The notes: generated by a model from the letters alone, not told the origin. 64,000 bases of DNA from Paulinella micropora (GCA_009731375.1 BJOX01000027.1:488711-552710); one strand, 5' to 3'; numbered from the stretch's first letter, positions 29,030-41,078 are shown. Numbers and translations: made by a program.

Positions 29030-29039
29030 NNNNNNNNNN
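29030..29039. other. 10-N join inside PolB
   Basis: Only a few residues appear to be missing between the two sides, judged from the usual spacing before motif B, but the frame changes across the Ns. Confidence 0.95.
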
Positions 29040-31499
29040 TTCGTCCATCTTAATACCCATCTTGACTTCCATACTGTCAATGTAGTTTCTTTTTTGTTCT
29101 TCTGTAATACAACCATCAGGATATCCGCTTGACTCTTGTTTAACCTTTAAAAAAGTTTTTATGTAATCTTTGAACAGGCTGCTGCTCTGTTCCTTCCAGT
29201 GCCATACCTCATATACCTTAATCAACTTATAGCCTTTGTCTAAGGCCTTGTAGATTTCGGGTGTTGCCCAAGTGCCAGTTATTGCTCGCTCGTTATCGGT
29301 GTGCTTACATTCGGTTTTCTGTTCAGTCATTCCGCACTTGTCGCATAAGTAATACATAAGCTTACCTCTATCCGCCTTAGGTAAAACGGGGTGTAGTAAT
29401 TTTCTCGGCGGTAGCATCTTAACCTTAGACACTCCGAAATATTCTCTGTTTATGATTTTGTTTTTCATTTCTTTTCTGTCGTCGTCGTTACTGGGTCTAA
29501 TGATTTCGTGGTGTCCGCTAGGGTAAAGGTCGTAAAACATAACGGTCGGATACAGAGAGCATATGTCAATGTATTTCGCATATTCGTTATCGTGCCGTGA
29601 TTTCCAATACAATGTTAGAGCATCCGTTCTACCACCAAACATTGCTTCTCGCGGGTTCAGTCCTTCTTGTTCAGTAATTCGTTCATTAGTATCTTCCGCT
29701 AGGCTTTCACTTGTTTTCATTAATCTCCATTCACATTCCCAGATAGTTACTAGTTTGCTTACTTGTTTGCTTAGGTCTTTTTCTCGTCTCATTGTTGCTT
29801 TGTATAGTTCTCCCATCGTCTTGTTCTTCTTAGTATTGATTGTATTACCATTAAAGCACTTTGGGCATCCGTGCCAGAGACAGCCGTGAAATTCGTAAGC
29901 GGTTTTCGTCTTTTTATCCCATCCATCTACATAAATAGTTGAATCGCCAATACGAAACATCTTTTCACCACCATTGAATGCGTGTTTGATATCCGTTTGG
30001 TCTAACCTGCTTCTGTAAGCTATCCATTCAACACAAGCCCGAGAGGTTATCCTGTTTTGTTTTTCCGCCTTCAACACAGCAATTGAATTCTCTGGCATAA
30101 ACTTAGCACGATACAAAGCCATAACACAACTCGCAATAGTTGTATATTGAAACGGGTCAATACCGAATTCTAAAAACTGCTTTCTAAAATCCATACATCC
30201 CCTTCTCAAAATATCAACATCGCTATGACAGTATTCCGCGATTTCCTTCTGCATATCAAATGTGCTGTTTCTTTGACTTTCATACCATTCTAAGAATTCC
30301 GCTCTTTTCTTATCTTTCATAGTGTCGTAGCCGTAGTGCTTCTTGTGTGGCATCATACCAACATAATTTTTGTTCTTGTCCGTATTGAAGAAGTGAGGAA
30401 AGAAACCCTTTTTAAGTTCTTTCAATCCGAATGTTTTAGGAAAATCAGCCAGAGGCATAGTCAAGAAACTGAGACTATCAATGAAACGGTATTTCTTCAA
30501 AGTCATCATCATTATCTTACCGCCTTGATAAATGACGAATGGTGCTTGTCCGTTATCCACTAACCACTTAAGAATAAACTGACAATCATAACCGCGACTG
30601 TTATGAGCAATGAATGTAAAGCCTTTGTGTTGAGGTTCAAAAGCCCACTTACAGAAATCATCAATGTTCTTATGAATGACGGGTGGTTCCTTAGCATCAA
30701 AATACTGACTTTCCGAATGATTGACTATGTGCTCGCCCGTATCCTGTGTAGCTTCAAAGTCAAAGAATATGTATTTCTCTGAAAAAGGTAGTATGTCTTT
30801 CTTCACGATTTCACATTGGTGATCAAGTGGTTTCAGTTCCTTACAATTACGGCATTTCGCATATCCGCACTTGTGTTCGTTCTTCTTCCTGTAATTAAGT
30901 CCGCACGAAAGACATTTAGCTTTGATATCGCAGTTCGTCTTCTTGTGGTTATTGAAGCAGACCGTATTTGGAAACTTTCTATTACACGAATAGCAATCAG
31001 TCCAATTGCTTCTATCGTTAATACCCTTACAGTCTTTGGTTTCGCAGATATTACATTTAGCTTCGCAGGCGTGTCGCTTTTGAAATCCTCTTAAACATAA
31101 CTCACAGAAGTTTTCTTTACCTACCATAGACTTCATATTGGTTATGGCATCGTAGTGGTTCTCTGTTTTAAGTATGTAAAGGTTCGTAAGTCGTTTGCCT
31201 GCCTCATCAAGTAAATCTGTCTTATAAACAATCTTGTCAGGGAATTCAACAATAACCAGATTGTATTTAATGTGGATAGCAAATGTATTAATTTCAGGAA
31301 TACCGCACACATCCTGAATGACTTTCGCATCTTCGTGTAGTTTCAAAGCCATCTCCTCCTGTATCTTTCGTCCCATCCTTATTACTTTGAATTTTTCGTG
31401 TTTTTCTTTTTTTGCTTTTACTACAACAATTGCTCTGGCCAAGCATATGTTGTCTGTATTATTAATTTGAATTACTCCTTTCTTTTTATATACATCCAA
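29040..31499 (-). CDS. Protein-primed DNA polymerase B, exonuclease and palm part
   Basis: About 820 residues. Zinc-binding CxxC/H clusters at 132-230 (CELC, CNIC, CYSC, CLSC, CRNC). Exo I FFDFEAT (D247, E249), Exo II AHNSRGYD (N300, D305), Exo III YCHSD (Y423, D427). YEFHGCLWHGCPKC near 535-548 is the endonuclease-fold-like insertion of Polinton polymerases, and DICSLYP (D645) is motif A. The first codon in this frame is TTG after a stop; no ATG occurs before residue 42, although QINNTDNICLARAI upstream of it is family-like. So the gene probably continues from the upstream ORF by a frame change. Confidence 0.92.
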
Positions 31500-32190
31500 T
31501 TACCTGAAGCCTAGTCCCTCCCGTCGGCATTTCAACAGATTTCAAAACGAACCTAAACTTATCCATATTAGATCCCTTTTCATCTGTATAAAGGTTTTCG
31601 TTGCTCTGAAATAATGCTGACAATCTTTCCAAAACATCTCTGACAGAAATCTGATTAATAGTCTTCAAACCCGTAGATACCGCCCCATAGTAATCTACAA
31701 ACTTGATACTTACACTAACCATACTATTTTGCATCTGTCTTTTGATAAAGTCATTCAGTATTATCTCAATAAACTGTAGAATATCATTCATACTAAAAGA
31801 AGTGAAGTTTCCAGTAATCCCAACCCAATACTGGCTTTCATAAATACCCAGCATGTGCTTCTTTCTATCAACGTGTTTGATTTCATAGTTCGCATACTGC
31901 ATCAGGTCTTTCACCTTTTCTTTTCTTTCTCTCACTTTCGCTTCAAACTGCGGTTGTTCATCTACTGGTAAGGGTGGTGCTTCTGGCATAGCGTGAAAGT
32001 AAACAGCACCTCTTACTCGGTTCAAGTAATTCTGGGCCGTTGTTGTATCCACCTTATACTTTCTTTTATACCCCTCCTGTATTATGTAAAGCACATCATG
32101 ACCCCTGACCCTTTTGATTTCATAATTAATTTTTTGTTCCCTAAATCTGTCCAACCTATACTGAATACCGTTGTAAGTGTGTGTCTCCAT
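31486..32190 (-). CDS. PolB N-terminal region, or separate protein overlapping PolB
   Basis: 234 residues, starting METHTYNGIQYRLD behind a CCTATATATACACC box. It ends ...EMPTGGTRLQ plus a few residues and stops 14 bp inside the PolB frame. In Polintons I know of, a similar segment with a P-GG-R motif runs straight into the INNxDNxCLARA stretch of PolB. Here the join needs a +1 shift in a TATATAAAAAG sequence. It may be a real frameshift mutation, a sequencing indel, programmed shifting, or an independent protein. The N-terminal half is basic and coiled. Confidence 0.75.
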   Translation of the reverse strand: METHTYNGIQYRLDRFREQKINYEIKRVRGHDVLYIIQEGYKRKYKVDTTTAQNYLNRVRGAVYFHAMPEAPPLPVDEQPQFEAKVRERKEKVKDLMQYANYEIKHVDRKKHMLGIYESQYWVGITGNFTSFSMNDILQFIEIILNDFIKRQMQNSMVSVSIKFVDYYGAVSTGLKTINQISVRDVLERLSALFQSNENLYTDEKGSNMDKFRFVLKSVEMPTGGTRLQVIGCI

Positions 32191-32324
32191 CGTTGGTCGG
32201 TGTATATATAGGAAAATAAAATTTTCAAAAATAAAAATTAATTATCTCAATTGTCTGCTCCGCCGTGGTCCGCCGTGTGCTCCCCGTGTCTATATATACG
32301 GGGGGCCCAATGTTTAGATGGAAA
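32191..32324. promoter_or_regulatory. Promoter region of the PolB operon
   Basis: Contains CTATATATACACCGACC just before the leftward ATG at 32190 and a GC-rich part with CCCCCGTATATATAG. No ORF. Confidence 0.45.
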
Positions 32325-32780
32325 TTAGGGCGGGGCGGGCGGTGCTGGCGGGGCGGGCTGTGCTGTGTGCCTATTTGATTTCATATGTCTTGCTTTGCTA
32401 CTTCTATTTATTTCAGCTCCGCATTCGCACTTGAAAGTAGTCTTTTTCCAATTCATTTTCTTTTCTTTTTTGATTTCTTTTGTTTCCTTATCATAATTAA
32501 CTTTCCATTCATCATACTTTGGTTTTACTTTTTCATCGTAGTATTTTTTTGCTTCTTCCATTGCTTGTTCTTGGTTTCTTCGTTTTCCAATACTAAAACT
32601 CTTACACATCGTTTGATTTCCTTCTCTCCATTGAATTTTTACCATCAGTCTCTTTTCATTATTCTTTAACATAATACATCCTTTTGAAATTGTAAATCTG
32701 CGATTTGACTTTTTGTCAGTGACATCGATTGTCATCCTGTCTGTGTCTTTATGTTTTAACGGTATTATTTTAAATATCAA
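32325..32780 (-). CDS. AP2-like and zinc-finger DNA-binding protein
   Basis: 151 residues. 28-85 resembles an AP2/integrase-arm-type DNA-binding domain (RFTISKG, KIQWREGNQ, SFSIGKR, EEAKKYYDE). A Lys-rich helix follows; then CECGAEINRSSKARHMKSNRH at about 118-138 is a compact CxC...HxxxxxH zinc finger of a type frequent in large DNA viruses and PLVs; the tail is PAPPAPPAPP. It starts 5 bp inside the right terminal repeat, so its promoter must lie in the repeat. Probably a viral transcription or terminus-binding factor (inference). Confidence 0.75.
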   Translation of the reverse strand: MIFKIIPLKHKDTDRMTIDVTDKKSNRRFTISKGCIMLKNNEKRLMVKIQWREGNQTMCKSFSIGKRRNQEQAMEEAKKYYDEKVKPKYDEWKVNYDKETKEIKKEKKMNWKKTTFKCECGAEINRSSKARHMKSNRHTAQPAPPAPPAPP

Positions 32781-32784
32781 ATTC

Positions 32785-32880
32785 TATTGCCATTTTGTCC
32801 CGGCGGGCCGGCCGGTGTGTGTCTCTGTGTGGCGGGGGCGTGTATTGAAAAAGTGTGCCGAAGTGCGACCCTATACTACT
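32785..32880 (-). repeat. Right terminal inverted repeat
   Basis: Reverse complement of 10990-11086 with a few differences. It ends CTATACTACT, followed directly by TCTATC. Confidence 0.93.
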
Positions 32881-32957
<77 letters not shown>

Positions 32958-32961
32958 GTAA

Positions 32962-33030
<69 letters not shown>
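32881..33030. repeat. (ATCT)n microsatellite, right side of the insertion
   Basis: Continues the tetranucleotide found left of the virus. Confidence 0.95.
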
Positions 33031-33031
<1 letters not shown>

Positions 33032-33535
33032 CTTGAGGTGTCACTGACCCTCTCTTGGGCTTGATTTTTTGAAATGGGTGCCATCTGTCGACAGACAGAG
33101 AATTAGGGGATGGTGTGGGTGTGCTGGGCCCGTGGTGGGGTGCCTTATGTGTGCCTAGCCATACGCCTATAAGTCACATGCCGAAATAGCGACGGGAAGC
33201 ACAATCCTGTTCCCTCAGGGTGCCCTTTCTCGCTTGTTGAGCCCGGAATAAAACCCACAGTGCTCTGTCGGTTTATACTAGACTGTCGAACAGTCTCGAA
33301 ACTCCATCTGCTTACTGGGCCCTCTGTAATGGAGGTGGGAGCTCGTTCTGCAAGGGGCGCTTTATGGAACGAGCCCTGGCCCCGCCTGGTACTAGGGAGC
33401 TTTGGTATTGTCTGTATCAGTCCCTTCCGTGCAAACATCACGGCTTAGCTGGGCATCGGGTTAATACTTTACCCACAGACTTCCTGGTTGACGAAATCAG
33501 AAGCTCCTTTTTTCTGACATTAGTCGATATTTCAT
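33031..33535 (+). mobile_element. Interspersed repeat R, full-length-like copy
   Basis: About 505 bp, no terminal repeats seen, containing CTGTCGACAG, GACTGTCGAACAGTC and GGAATAAAACCC. Copies at 36576-37033, 42359-42770, 49012-49517 with 49559-49693, 51777-52222 and 52654-52883. All are bounded by ATCT/GATA tracts. Class unknown; a conserved 98-codon minus-strand frame is probably just a result of the copies being young. Confidence 0.75.
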
Positions 33536-33547
33536 CTATCTATCTAA

Positions 33548-33597
<50 letters not shown>

Positions 33598-33686
33598 CTC
33601 AATCTCTCAATGTCTCAATCTCTCAATCTCTCAATCTCTCAATCTCTCAATCTCTCAATTTCTCAGTCTCTCAATCTCTCTATCTC

Positions 33687-33731
<45 letters not shown>

Positions 33732-33768
33732 ATATCTATCTTTCTGTCTGTCTGTTTCTCTTCCTCCT

Positions 33769-33803
<35 letters not shown>

Positions 33804-33815
33804 TTCTCATATCTC

Positions 33816-33856
<41 letters not shown>

Positions 33857-33906
33857 TTCTCTCTCTCTCATCTCATATCTCTCTTTCTCTGTCTCTCTCT
33901 CTCTCT

Positions 33907-33953
<47 letters not shown>

Positions 33954-34002
33954 ATATCTCGATCTCTCTCTCATCTCATATCTCTCTTTCTCTGTCTCTG
34001 TC

Positions 34003-34036
<34 letters not shown>

Positions 34037-34222
34037 CCTCAAACACACACACACACACATCTCTCTCTCTCTCTCTCTCGCGGGCGCGCGCGCTCTCTCT
34101 CTTCTCTCTTCTCTCTTCTCTCTTCTCTTTTCTCTCTTCTCTCTCTCTCTCTTTCTCCCTCCCTCCCTCCTTCCCTCCTCCCTCTCCCCCCCCCCCCCCC
34201 CCCCCCCCCCCCTCCCTTTATA
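33536..34222. repeat. (ATCT)n, (CT)n and C-run
   Basis: ATCT, then TCTCAA pentamer-like repeats, long CT tract and about 30 C before a 10-N gap (34223-34232). Confidence 0.9.
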
Positions 34223-34232
34223 NNNNNNNNNN

Positions 34233-34244
34233 TATACATATATC

Positions 34245-34281
<37 letters not shown>

Positions 34282-34713
34282 ATAGAAAAAGGGAGAGATG
34301 GAGAGAGGAGGAGGAGAGGAAGGGAATGGTGAAGAGAAAAGAGAAAAAGGGAGAGAGATAGATAGATAGAAAAAGGGAGAGAGATGGAGAGAGCGATAGA
34401 GGCAGAGAAGGGCCTGACATTGGCAGTTAGGTAGGTAGGTAGGTAGAAGATAGATAGAGAACCTACCTACCTACCTACCTACCTAACCTACCTACCTACC
34501 TACCTACCTACCTACCTACTTACCTACCTTCCTACCTACCTAACCTACCTACCTACCTACCTACCTACCTACCTACTTTCCTACTTTCCTACCTTACCTA
34601 CCTACCTACCTACCTACCTACCTACCTACCTAACCTACCTACCTACCTACCTTCCTACCTTCCTACCTACCTAACCTACCTACATACCTACCTACCTACC
34701 TACCTACTCTCTC

Positions 34714-34775
<62 letters not shown>

Positions 34776-34859
34776 CCTCTCTCTCTCTCATATATATATA
34801 TATAATATATATATATATATGTATATACATATATATATATATGTATATGTATATGTATG

Positions 34860-34896
<37 letters not shown>

Positions 34897-34939
34897 ATTC
34901 TATCTATCCACTCTATCCTCCCCCTCCACTCTCTCTTTC

Positions 34940-34978
<39 letters not shown>

Positions 34979-35215
34979 NNNNNNNNNNTATATACATATG
35001 TGTGCATATTATGCATATGTGTATATAATGTATATATATATATATATATCCCTCCCTCCGTCTCTATCTCTCTCACTCTCTCTCTCTCTCTCCCCATTTC
35101 TCTCTCCACGTTCTTGTTTATAGACAAAAAGCTGTTCGCCATCCGTTCCCCATCACAGCCGCAGCACATGCAGGTGTGTGTGTGTGTGTGTGTGTGTGTG
35201 CATATATACATGACA
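34233..35215. repeat. (GATA), (ACCT), (CT), (TA) and C-run tracts with 10-N gap
   Basis: Successive simple repeats; a long C run precedes the gap at 34979-34988, as at 34200, so poly-C is where the assembly stops. Confidence 0.9.
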
Positions 35216-35668
35216 TCCATCCATCCATCCATCCATCCATTCATCCATCCATCCATCCATCTATCCATGCATCCATCCATCCATCCATCCATCAATTCAT
35301 TCATTCATTCATTTGTATTCATATTCATTCATATTCATTCATATTCATTCATTCATTCATTCATTCACTCATTCACTCATTCACTAACATTCACTCATTC
35401 AATCATTCATTCATTCATTCATTCATTCATTCAATCATTCAATCATTCATTCATTCATTCATTCATTCGTTTACACACACACACACACACACACACACCC
35501 CACGCATGTCTGTTTGCTTATTCAATCATTCAATCATTCATTCATTCATTCATTCATTCATTTACACACACACACACACACACACCCCACGCATGTCTGT
35601 TTGCTTATTTGAATTTTTTTCATTCATTCATTCATTCATTCATTCATTCATTCATTCACTCATTCATT

Positions 35669-35703
<35 letters not shown>

Positions 35704-35741
35704 CACGCATGTCTGTTTGCTTATTTGAATATGATACCAAC

Positions 35742-35789
<48 letters not shown>

Positions 35790-35802
35790 ATATCTATCTA
35801 TA

Positions 35803-35845
<43 letters not shown>

Positions 35846-35861
35846 TATCTATCTACCTATA

Positions 35862-35905
<44 letters not shown>

Positions 35906-35967
35906 ACACACACACACACACACACACCCCACGCATGTCTGTTTGCTTATTTGAATGTGATACCAAG

Positions 35968-35999
<32 letters not shown>

Positions 36000-36189
36000 T
36001 CATTCATTCATTCATTCATTCATTTACACACACACACACACACATACCCCACGCATGTCTGTTTGCTTATTTGAATGTGATGCCAACCTTTCTATCTATC
36101 TATCTATCTATCTATCTATCCATCTATCTATCTATCTATCTATCTATCTATATATCTATCTATCTATCTACCAACCTACCAACCTATCC

Positions 36190-36222
<33 letters not shown>

Positions 36223-36312
36223 CCTACCTACCAATCTACCCATCTATCTACCTATCCATCTATCTATCTATGTGTTGGGTAGGAGCTCCCCAGTCTATCT
36301 TCTATCTATCTG

Positions 36313-36364
<52 letters not shown>

Positions 36365-36365
36365 C

Positions 36366-36408
<43 letters not shown>

Positions 36409-36508
36409 CTATCTATCCACTCTATCCTCCCCCTCCTCTCTCTCCTCCTCTTGTGTTGTGTAGGAGCTCCCTAGTCTGTTGGAACATCCCCTGCTAGAGG
36501 AAGAAGAC

Positions 36509-36535
<27 letters not shown>
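35216..36535. repeat. (ATTC)n/(ATCT)n with repeated CA spacer
   Basis: A spacer of (CA)n followed by CCCCACGCATGTCTGTTTGC and TTATTTGAA recurs five times (35490, 35575, 35690, 35920, 36045) and once inverted at 37140-37200. This is a higher-order repeat. Confidence 0.85.
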
Positions 36536-36563
<28 letters not shown>

Positions 36564-36575
36564 CTAGATAGATAG

Positions 36576-37139
<564 letters not shown>

Positions 37140-37240
37140 GTTGGTATCACATTGAAATAAGCAAACAGACATGCGTGGGGTGTGTGTGTGTGTGTGTGTG
37201 TGTAAATGAATGAATGAATGAATGAATGAATGAATGAATG

Positions 37241-37397
37241 TTGGGTAGGAGCTCTCTAGTCTGTTGGAACATCCCCTGCTAGAGGAAGAAGACAAGTCAA
37301 GCCATCCCCTGCTAGAGGAAGAAGACAAGTCAAGACCCACCAGCACCATACTTGGCAGACAAAAGCAACGGCTCTCCGCCTGCTCCCTCACTTCCGG

Positions 37398-37400
<3 letters not shown>
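37241..37400 (+). other. Exon-like island with duplicated [10 protein letters not shown] unit
   Basis: Open frame reading [11 protein letters not shown] twice, then PTSTILGRQKQR, before a GA tract. Partial copies of the same DNA at 36272 and 36454. It could be a decayed host exon or part of a repeat. Confidence 0.3.
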
Positions 37401-37478
<78 letters not shown>

Positions 37479-37495
37479 AGAGAGANNNNNNNNNN

Positions 37496-37590
<95 letters not shown>
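37401..37590. repeat. (GA)n tract with 10-N gap
   Basis: GA repeats around N at 37486-37495. Confidence 0.95.
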
Positions 37591-37872
37591 TGTAGGTAGG
37601 TAGGTAGGTAGGTAGGTAGTGGATGGATGGATGGATGGATGAATAAATGAATGAATGAATGAATGAATGAATGAATGAATGTATGAATGAATGAATGAAT
37701 GGATGGATGGATGGATGGATGGATGAATGGATGAATGAATGGATGAATGAATGAATGGATTCACTGACGGTCCTACAGGTGTTAGCAAATCTATATAGAT
37801 GAGAGAGAGAGAGCAGAGACAGAGAGACAGACAGAGAGAGAGCGAGAGAGAGAGAGAGAGAGAGAGAGACAC

Positions 37873-37903
<31 letters not shown>

Positions 37904-37948
37904 CACACAGCCAGAGAGAGAGAGAGAGGTAGAGAGAGAGAGAGAGGT

Positions 37949-37988
<40 letters not shown>

Positions 37989-38045
37989 AGACACAGACAG
38001 AGAGAGAGAGAGAGAGACACAGGGAGAGACAGAGAGAGACAGACG
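37591..38045. repeat. (GAAT)n, (GGAT)n and (GA)n microsatellites
   Basis: Simple repeats, no gene. Confidence 0.9.
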
Positions 38046-38103
38046 ACTGAATGAGGACATAGGCAGTATGTTGATATCCCTGTTTCATCATTATTTATTT
38101 CCT

Positions 38104-38590
38104 CCACATCAAAAAACTAAGACATTTGGACCCGACCCGAATAGTGTGGTCACTTGACTGTGAAAAGTGACCATGGCCACGCAAAAAATTGGGAAGGTCA
38201 CAAGTCCATGACCATGTGATCACAATTGTGCCAGCCATGAGAAGTTCCTTGTCCTTAACCACAATGAGCGATTATTTCAAACTCTTTGATATTCAGCCGG
38301 TTCTGATCTGGAGGGCTGGTGTAGTGGCTCATTTGAAAGCTCTCATCAAGAGCTTTCTAATAAGAGCTTTCTAATGAGCCATAACACAGGTTGTTTATGC
38401 AAATATTGACTGAGATCGAAGCGCTTCGAGTCATTGTTCGTTGTACTTAAGAAATAGGAACTTCTCATGGCCTGAAAAATTCAATCGCTAGCACCATGGG
38501 CCACAACTTTTCACAGTCAAGTGACCATCCTACTTGGGCCGGGTCCAAATGTCTTATTTTTCCAAAAAATTTGCGATGGTGGAAACACTT
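38104..38590. mobile_element. MITE M1 interrupted by MITE F
   Basis: M1 arms as at 4281-4545, but split at CCAGCCAT/ATGGCC by the F element at 38239-38466. Confidence 0.8.
38239..38466. mobile_element. MITE F nested in M1
   Basis: GAGAAG...CTTCTC ends. The uninterrupted M1 copy reads CCAGCCATGGCC, so AT is duplicated on insertion. This copy has an extra duplicated GAGCTTTCTAATAA segment in the centre. Confidence 0.8.
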
Positions 38591-38675
38591 AACAAATTGG
38601 TATGCAACCATCTGTCTTCCTAGCTTATCTATCTGTCGTATCGTTTGTGTTTATCCACCCATCCATCTGTCTGTC

Positions 38676-38678
38676 TAA

Positions 38679-38752
<74 letters not shown>

Positions 38753-38890
38753 ATATCTATCTATATATCTATCTATCTATCTACCTACCTACCTACCCAC
38801 ACCTACCTACCTGCCTACCTGCCTGCCTGCCTGCCTACCTACCTACCTACCTACCTACCTACCTATCAGTCTATCCATACCCCTGTTTAT
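38676..38890. repeat. (ATCT)n/(ACCT)n microsatellite
   Basis: Simple repeat before an exon-like island. Confidence 0.95.
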
Positions 38891-38899
38891 TCACACCAG

Positions 38900-39027
38900 G
38901 ATCTCTGATTTTGCTCGCCTTGGCGTCTTTCACTGCCTACGTCATCATCGCCTCTTTCTTCTCCTCCTCTGCCCTCACCGGCCTGCTGGCTTCTGTCTCT
39001 TTCTTTCCCAAAGGAGGAATAGACAAG
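38900..39027 (+). other. Possible host exon (membrane segment)
   Basis: 128 nt flanked by CACACCAG and GTAACC, that is, canonical acceptor and donor sites. Translates as LILLALASFTAYVIIASFF and then LTGLLASVSFFPKGGIDK, a hydrophobic membrane-like stretch with GC-ending codons. Partial copies at 39171-39247, 39556-39600 and 39645-39685 keep the end AGACAAGG. Gene unknown. Confidence 0.45.
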
Positions 39028-39875
39028 GTAACCATCCATTCATTCATTGATTCATTGATTCATTCATTCATTCATTCATTCATTCATTCATTCATTCCTT
39101 TCTTCCTTCCCTCCTTCCTTCCTTCCTTCCTTCCTTCCTTCCTTCCTTCCTTCATTCACTCATTAATGGTCTCTTTCTTCTCCTCCTCTTCCCTCACTGG
39201 CCTGCTGGCTTCTGTCTCTTTCTTTCCCAAAGGAGGGATAGACAAGGTAACCATTCATTCATTCATTCATTCATTCATTCGTTCATTCATTCATTCATTC
39301 ATTCAATCATGGATTCATTCCTTCCTTCATTCCTTCATTCCTTCCTTCATTCCTTCATTCATTCATTCATTCATTCATTCAATCAATCATTCATTGATTC
39401 ATTCATTCATTCATTCATTCATTCATCATTCATTCATTCGTTCGTTCGTTCATTAATTGATTCGTTCATTAATTCATTCATTCCTTTATTCTTTCATTCA
39501 TTCATTCCTTCATTCATTCATTCATTCGTTCATTCATTCCTTCATTCATTCATTCGTTCCTTCTGTCTCTTTCTTTCCCAAAGGGGGTATAGACAAGGCA
39601 ACAGGCATTCATTCATTCATTCATTCATTCCTTCATTCGTTCCTTCTGTCTCTTTCTTTCCCAAAAGTGGGTATAGACAAGGCAACAGGCATATACGCAT
39701 GTAATCATTCATTCATTCATTCATTCATTCATTCGTTCATTTATTTATTCATTTATTCATTTATTCATTCATTCATTCATTCATTCATTCATTCATTCAT
39801 TCATTCATGCATGCATGCATTCATTCATTCATTCATTTATTCATTCATTCACATTCATACATACATTCGTACATA
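39028..39875. repeat. (ATTC)n/(TTCC)n microsatellite with exon-end copies
   Basis: ATTC tracts interrupted by three decaying copies of the exon end. Confidence 0.85.
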
Positions 39876-40006
39876 CATACATACAGACAGGCATACAGAC
39901 AGACAGACAGACGGACACACACAGACACACACACTCACACTCACGCACACACACACACAACACACACACACACACACAGAACCTAAGTACTACAGACAGA
40001 CAGACA

Positions 40007-40044
<38 letters not shown>

Positions 40045-40098
40045 ACTCACACACACACACAGAACCTAAGTACATACATACAGACAGACAGACAGACA

Positions 40099-40137
<39 letters not shown>

Positions 40138-40230
40138 CCTAAGTACATACATACAGACACACACACACACACAAACAGAACCTAAGTACATATAGACAGA
40201 CAGACACGACACACACACACACATACACAC

Positions 40231-40272
<42 letters not shown>

Positions 40273-40333
40273 AGAGAACCTAAGATACAGACTGACAGAC
40301 AGACAGACAGACACACACACACACACACACACT

Positions 40334-40390
<57 letters not shown>

Positions 40391-40572
40391 CCTAAGTACA
40401 TACATACAGACAGACAGACAGACAGACACACACACACACACACACTCAGAACCTAAGTATAGACAGACAGACAGACAGACACACACACACACACACACAC
40501 ACAGAGAACCTAAGAACAGACATACGGACACACACACACACACACAGAACCTAAGATACAGACAGACAGACA

Positions 40573-40615
<43 letters not shown>

Positions 40616-40740
40616 CCTAAGTACATACATACATACATACATACATACATACATGCATGCATACATACATACATACATACATATATGCATACATACATAC
40701 ATACATACATACAGAGCTTTGTAAGGCGCTTGTGAATTCA
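39876..40740. repeat. (CA)n/(CAGA)n higher-order repeat
   Basis: About eight units of CAGAACCTAAGTACATACAT with CAGACAGA and CACACA between. Confidence 0.85.
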
Positions 40741-40919
40741 TTCATTCATTCATTCATTCATTCATTCATTCATACATACCTGCATACATACATACATACA
40801 TACAAACATGCATACATAGATACATAAATATATATATACATATATATATGTATATATATATGTATATATATGTACATATATATATATATATAAATATATA
40901 TATATATATGTACATATAT

Positions 40920-40953
<34 letters not shown>

Positions 40954-41000
40954 TACACACAGACAGACAGACGGCAGGCGGTGACCGGCTGAGGAGGAAG

Positions 41001-41065
<65 letters not shown>

Positions 41066-41078
41066 CATCTATCTATCC

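Larger units (their letters stand above)
10990..32880. mobile_element. Integrated Polinton/Maverick-type virus, 21.9 kb
   Basis: It is bounded by about 97-bp inverted repeats starting AGTAGTATAG and flanked by TCTATC on both sides. It encodes retroviral-type integrase, protein-primed PolB with Polinton-type zinc fingers, adenain-like protease, FtsK/HerA packaging ATPase, penton-like and major capsid proteins, plus fibre, lipase and small proteins. That gene set defines Polintons (known), and the AG start and 6-bp duplication fit them. The microsatellite target makes the duplication ambiguous. Three 10-N joins and a broken integrase mean this exact sequence may be a mosaic or a defective copy. 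Confidence 0.95.

Noticed and set aside
10984-32886. TCTATC as a proven 6-bp target-site duplication
   Set aside because: Both sides are ATCT repeat, so a match is expected by chance; I treat it only as consistent.
33145-33441. 98-codon ORF conserved in the R repeats
   Set aside because: Copies are nearly identical in DNA, so the open frame is no evidence of selection; there is no known domain.
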